Made by a program: the position numbers and the translations under genes. The notes under the pieces are model-generated. The model saw nothing but the letters and a program-made list of their open reading frames with translations. It was not told the origin of the DNA and did no database searches. A stretch of 64,000 bases of DNA from Dactylellina haptotyla (lineage: Eukaryota > Ascomycota > Orbiliomycetes > Orbiliales > Orbiliaceae): the NCBI GenBank assembly GCA_031310005.1, contig CM062384.1, forward strand, positions 1,674,001 to 1,738,000, given 5' to 3'. The number at the start of each line of letters is the position of its first letter. Positions within the stretch are counted from its first letter, which is position 1. Below are positions 59,501-64,000 of this stretch, one piece after another.

Positions 59501-59943
59501 TATTTTCAGTTTTGAATCGGCGTTTTTTTTTCTCTAAGGGGGGGCGTTCTTGAAATTTCAGATAGGTTTAATTTTGACTACTCCACTTGATAATCGAAGA
59601 TAGGGTTTATATTCGCTGTGCTCACGGACACAACAAATTCCTTGTCTAAACCATCCAAAATGTAACATAATGAACGAAATGTACTAGAAGACTATAGTAC
59701 ATCATGTTCTCAATAATTGCTAGTAGAAGTAATGTACAAGCCAAAATCAAAGGACAGGGTAAGGGATTCGGCTGTCTTCATGGTATTCGAATGACATGAG
59801 AAACATACTGTGTATGTTGGATACATATCAAAATCCCGAAGACACAAGTTCCTATCTATATTTTTATTTCTTATTTTTTCTTCTTCTTCTTTCCTAGCAG
59901 CTCCATCGAAAAACACTTCTTATTCTTAGTAATTTGCATGTCA
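59501..59943. other. Convergent 3' spacer TAG1-like/ILV6
   Basis: The 443 bp lie between convergent genes and are AT-rich. No gene is recognised. Confidence 0.5.
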
Positions 59944-61066
59944 TCAACCAGGAGGAAGAGTGCTAGCATCGACAAGATCGCCAGCATCTTTCGGTACATC
60001 TGCGTCATCTTCATGGCCCTGGAGTGGTGACCGCGGCAGCGCCATGAGACCTGTGCGAGCAGATTCAAGGATTCCGAAGGGAGCGATAAGTTTCATAAAT
60101 GCATCAATCCTAGCAGGTTTTGCGGACCTATAGTTCATTTTGTCAGTTATCTAATCATGATCGAATCCAACATCATCTCTGTGCAGTAACTTACACCTCA
60201 ACAATCACATTGTTTGTACTTATATCTAGAACTTTGCCCCCGAACTGGTGTGTGAGATGAGTGACAGCATCTAGATGCTCCATTTTGTGTCTCAATGCTT
60301 GAGAAGCTGGGAGCTTTGCGGGGTGGAAATCTTCAGTCAGATCCTGCCGAATCATCCCGGCGGGCTGCTCGGAGGTCATCTCTCTGTGATGAGCTCTAAG
60401 CTCCTCGACATACTCGGGCCCCAAAATCGAAACTTTAGCCAGCAGTAACTCTCTTTGAACTAAGATTGTTCAATTCAAGACGGTTAGCTCGTTGGTACTA
60501 AGATTGCATAACAATTGAATTTAATTCACTGTCTAACCTAAAGGCGAAGTGGTGTAATCAAGAACAGCCCAAACCGGCACAAGATCTTCTAGCTGCCTTC
60601 GTGCTTGTTCGACGACACCATCCTGCCCGCCAAGTACAATTGTCATCCGTGACAAGTCTTCGACTTCTGTGTTGCAGACCACTAAAGAGTCAATGTTGAA
60701 CCCACGGGCTGCAAGAATTCCGGACACTCGCGACAATACGCCTGGTTCATTTTGAACTAGGCAATTGAGAATGTGCCGTTTAGGAGGAGCAGCGCTTGGT
60801 AGTGGTGTTTCATAAAGGATCGAAGAAACTGCGGTAGAGGCATCCCATGGGGCCGTTTCGGTGGTAGGAAGGGGTGCTACTCTCCGGTGTAGAGCCTTAT
60901 AAGCGAGGGCGGACGTTGAGGATGATGAGCCAGAATGCCGCTTGATTATGGAAGATGATTTGTGAGTAGTGTTGCAGGTAAATGGCGAATAAAATTGTCT
61001 TCTGAAACCAGCTCTGCTTGCGGAAAGAAGGCTTTCGCACGATGATCGCGCTGCCTGGGACCACAT
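59944..61066 (-). CDS. ILV6: Acetolactate synthase regulatory (small) subunit
   Basis: Ilv6 stimulates the mitochondrial acetolactate synthase Ilv2 and confers valine feedback in branched-chain amino acid synthesis. Exons 60538-61066, 60195-60459 and 59944-60127 join in frame to 325 residues. A Ser/Arg-rich presequence (MWSQAARSSCESLLSASRAG) leads to the ACT domain: HILNCLVQNEPGVLSRVSGI, LAARGFNIDSLVV. This is followed by LEDLVPVWAVLDYT and the joined VQRELLLAKVSILGPEYVEE. The C-terminal domain has DAVTHLTHQFGGKVLDIST and FGILESARTGLMALPRSP. The start was taken at the presequence Met rather than the upstream in-frame Mets. Confidence 0.97.
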
Positions 61067-61653
61067 TTTCGGGCGACGGGCAATAAAGAAAACGAGTTTG
61101 GCTTTAGATAGGCAAAATCGTGATCGAGGGGGGCATGGAGAAGTATTTGTGCTTAGCCGGTTCTTTTTGGAAGTGTTTGAAATGAATTCGGTTAGCACGA
61201 AATTCGACATTCGGACAATTTTCACCATCCGAACATCGGCCATTGATATGACTGGGATTACATAAAAACAGCCTCGACTAGGTCTTTAAAACGCTATTTG
61301 CATTCTTCATATTCTAAATAGTCCGCATTGTCTCGTGTTTTAAGCTTTTGTTCTCTATTAATTTATATGTCTGCATGCAATTACATTCTTTTAGGCTTGA
61401 TGCATCTTAATTACAATCCGTGGCTAAAGAGAACTTGAGAGCCCCTCGTGCAAGCGAAGAAAGGGCACAATGATCTGACTGTATACGGCGATATTAAGTT
61501 AAAACTTTTTCTTCGCAAATTTTTCTGTTTCATTTTTTACAGCAGGGAATAATTATAAGTTCCGCTGTAAGCTATATTTTTTTGCGTCTCTTCTTTAGAT
61601 AGAAGGAACTGCGATAAGTGCGAATGTTTTGGTTACATAGATAAGTGTCATCA
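61067..61653. other. ILV6 promoter and KH-protein 3' flank
   Basis: The 587 bp lie between two minus-strand genes and are AT-rich at 61260-61600. No gene is recognised. Confidence 0.45.
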
Positions 61654-64000
61654 TTAGAGACCAGGCGGGGGTTTAATGGCATTGTAGCTCGAACCAGAGG
61701 GCGGGCCGGATTGAGTTCCCGGGGCGCCAGTAGAACCCGGAGCCTGAGCTACAGCTAGTTGCTGCTGTTGCGCCGCTGCGTAGTATTGTGCATCTTTGGG
61801 GAGGGATGTGATTTGAGGTTAACAACGCGAATCACAAGTCTAGATTCTAGAACTTATCGGGGGAGCTTACAATAAGCGGCATAGGCCTGGTAGCCACCGT
61901 AAGCAGCGTACGGATCTGCCTGGCCATATGCGGTATAAGGATTATATTGTTGGGCTTGGCTGCTATATTCGACGGCAGCCGACGTGGTACCTGGGTTTGG
62001 AGTTGAAGGTGGCGGCGACGTCTCGTCACCAGGGGGTGGCGGAGGAGGTGGTTCATTGCTTGGGCCCGAAGGCGGTGGCGGCGGCGGCGGAGACTGTGGT
62101 TGTTAGTGAAAATGTATAGATAAACAATGTGAACTTGGTAATATTATTGTGTACCTGTTGCGAGTGGGATCCGTATCCCTGGTGCTGCCCATAGTGTGGC
62201 TGTTGGGATTGATGATTGTGGTGATGATGATGGCTGCTATGATTACCTCCGTAATTCCCATATCTCGCTGGTGAAGGGTTGGCTTTGAATTGTTCATATT
62301 GTTCTGTAACGCTCTTTACAAGGTCTTCGCAAAGTTCTTTCGCGTGCTGGACTTCCTTGGGGTCAGGTCCTCTTGTTTGCCCGAAATCGTGAAATCGTAA
62401 GTATAAAGCACTAGATCAATCGACAACAATTTTGAAGGACGATTTGATATTGGCTTACGTAACGTGCAAATACATAGACTCGTCGCTTTCACGGTTGGTT
62501 CCGTTTTCCATGAAACCAGACCCTCTACCTTTTATTTGGACTCGGCAACGTGTTTCCTGTTGGATATGTTTGACATATGCTCCCTGATGGCCAACGACTG
62601 AAGCGCGTAGGTTGAAACCAGGTATTGGCTCCAGGCTAATAGGGACTCTTTCTTCTGGCCATTTACGCTGATATTTTGTTTAGTATATATTTCCAGACTC
62701 GGTGAGTCAGGGGGGGGGGTATTATTTACCCGGCCAAACTCGTCGCGTTCAACTTGTTCAGGTGGTTCCCTTCTTCTAAATCGACGTTCGTCAACTAAAG
62801 ACCCAAGTTCTTGTTTCATGAGTTCCTCAATTTTGGCAACAGCTTTGTCCAAACCCTCCTTGGTTGTGCTAGTAATATGTAGATAAAGCGGCGGGTTCTG
62901 CTACATTGTCAATTTTGGAAGTTCAAAGAGAAATACCAAGTAGGTTCCGTTCTTACCTGCGGTGTGGCCATTGCCTTGTCTGGGTAGTATGCACCTCTTG
63001 TTGTAACATCTTTAGAGATAGGACAAATGTGAGTTAAAAAGTATTCTTTGTAAAAGAGCCGAAAGAAAAATGAGGAAGTGAGTGTTACCGGCGCCAGTTT
63101 CTTCTTTAATCTAAACAAGACCGGTTATGGTTGTCAGCAGCGTTATCAAATGGGTGCGACAGGTAGCCCGAAACTGCTATTAGATATAGTTCAGCTGCAA
63201 AGTTACCCTCAACCTCATGATTTTAGATGGGCCGTTTGAAATACAAAGACGAGCATCGAAGGACTACAAAATCATATGAGAAATGAAACAGCGGACAGGG
63301 TTTATCTTTACCATCTTTTGTGTTGAACCTTTTGTTAACGTGTATCTATTTCGCAGGTCGTTCACTTCAATATCTTTGATGTAATCACCGTCTTGTATAT
63401 GAATTTCGGTATTCATTCCTCCTGCCACGATTCCGGGTTTGGATCCTGTTGGCGTTTGGTTTAAAGTCTAGATGAGATTCAAATTTAGAAAAAAGAGCAA
63501 AAAACAGACTAATCAGCATATTTCTTCGACAACGGTGTGGTTTCAATTTGTGGGTCGACTTTAAAAGAATTTAAACCTACCTTAGATGTAGAAGGTCCGT
63601 CGGGAGGCATGCCACGCTTCGCTTGGAGTTGAGCATTGATTCTAGCGGCGGCAGCCGCTGAAGAGATGGTTAATTAAAATTATGCCAAAAATGGTGGGTG
63701 AAATTTTTCTTGCAAATACCTGCCGCTGCTGCGGGATCAATGGCAGCTTTGGATAACTCTGAGGACAATGGCTTGGGAGAAAGGGCAGAATTTCTAGAAG
63801 GACTTCTGCTTCGGCTAGGTCTACTGCTTGTCGAGTGCCGTGGCGAGCGCGACCGTCGGCTAGAACTATCCCACCTTGACCTATGGCCCGACCTGTCATT
63901 ATCACGTTCGCGGTCTTTGTCGTAATCGCGATCCCGTTCTTTATCCCGTTCTCTCTCTCTCTCTCTCTCTCTGTCCCTATCTCTGTCCCTATCCCTGTCC
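61654..64000 (-). CDS. KH-domain RNA-binding protein, KHDC4/Blom7-like (5' end beyond window)
   Basis: KHDC4 (Blom7-alpha) is a spliceosome-associated RNA-binding protein in animals; the fungal family is little studied. Reading from the window edge, the N-terminal part is an Arg/Asp/Glu repeat, then an Arg/Ser stretch (RSRSPRHSTSSRPSRSRSP), an Ala-rich helix (AAIDPAAAAAAAARINAQLQ) and KRGMPPDGPSTSK. A divergent first KH-like region includes IQDGDYIKDIEVNDLRNRYT and VTTRGAYYPDKAMA. The main KH domain has FNLRASVVGHQGAYVKHIQQ, ETRCRVQIKGRGSGF and SDESMYLHVTGPDPKEVQHA. A Pro-rich low-complexity C-terminus with GGYQAYAAY ends SSYNAIKPPPGL. Many small exons are visible. The start codon lies outside the window. 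Confidence 0.85.
63949..64000. repeat. TC-rich simple repeat coding an Arg/Glu/Asp run
   Basis: A (TC)n tract followed by imperfect TCCCTATC repeats. On the minus strand it reads as alternating Arg-Glu then Arg-Asp, part of the KH protein's N-terminal region. Confidence 0.7.

Noticed and set aside
1-64000. Mobile elements, virus-derived sequences, tRNA or rRNA genes, CRISPR arrays, secondary-metabolite cluster
   Set aside because: I saw no transposase, reverse transcriptase or terminal repeats, no clear A/B-box tRNA, no repeat-spacer array and no PKS/NRPS gene. A tRNA scan and a repeat-library search would settle short or decayed copies.

Overview
The window is nuclear DNA of a filamentous ascomycete (Pezizomycotina). 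It carries 26 protein genes with fungal introns, mostly about 50-140 nt, with GTRNGT-like donors and CTRAY-like branch sites. Standard-code translation gives the expected orthologues. Family hallmarks of filamentous ascomycetes are present: a NUC-2/PHO81-type SPX-ankyrin protein, an Rrn6-like Pol I factor, a Cdc10-type septin, an ascomycete Mic12, and a CRM1 with Thr at the leptomycin position. I cannot assign a class or genus. I recognise no transposon, virus-like element, CRISPR array, rRNA or tRNA gene.

Left third (0-23 kb): COA1 (+) and PHO81 (-) are followed by a sparse region. Two single-pass membrane proteins with long cytoplasmic tails (8.6-10.1 kb and 12.4-14.9 kb, both -) lie between unusually long non-coding stretches (2.9, 2.3 and 2.8 kb). 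CRM1/exportin-1 follows with 14 exons (+), then a conserved small multi-pass membrane protein (-).

Middle (23-44 kb): RRN6 (+), the head-to-head pair MZT1/NDC1, the head-to-head pair CYT2/MVD1, a second conserved membrane protein of unknown role (-), ELP1 (-), COX8 (-) and MTR4 (+).

Right third (44-64 kb): RAD52 (+), GUK1 (+), a CDC10-type septin (-), MRPL32 (+), SKI8 (+), the head-to-head pair MRPL17/MIC12, ornithine carbamoyltransferase (-) head-to-head with a TAG1-like vacuolar glycoprotein (+), ILV6 (-), and the 3' part of a KHDC4-like KH protein (-) that runs off the window end.

Functionally this is a housekeeping neighbourhood. Eight of 26 genes act in mitochondria: COA1, COX8, CYT2, MRPL32, MRPL17, MIC12, OTC and ILV6. 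Nuclear envelope, export and RNA functions are also frequent: CRM1, NDC1, MZT1, MTR4, SKI8, RRN6, ELP1 and the KH protein. No new defence or mobile system is visible. The items most worth a second look are the palindrome cluster upstream of CRM1, the repeated 9-mer in the PHO81 upstream desert, the very small first exons (one is the start codon alone), and two conserved but uncharacterised membrane protein families. Exon limits were placed by eye from splice signals and reading frame; coding totals were checked for divisibility by three where exon coordinates are listed.
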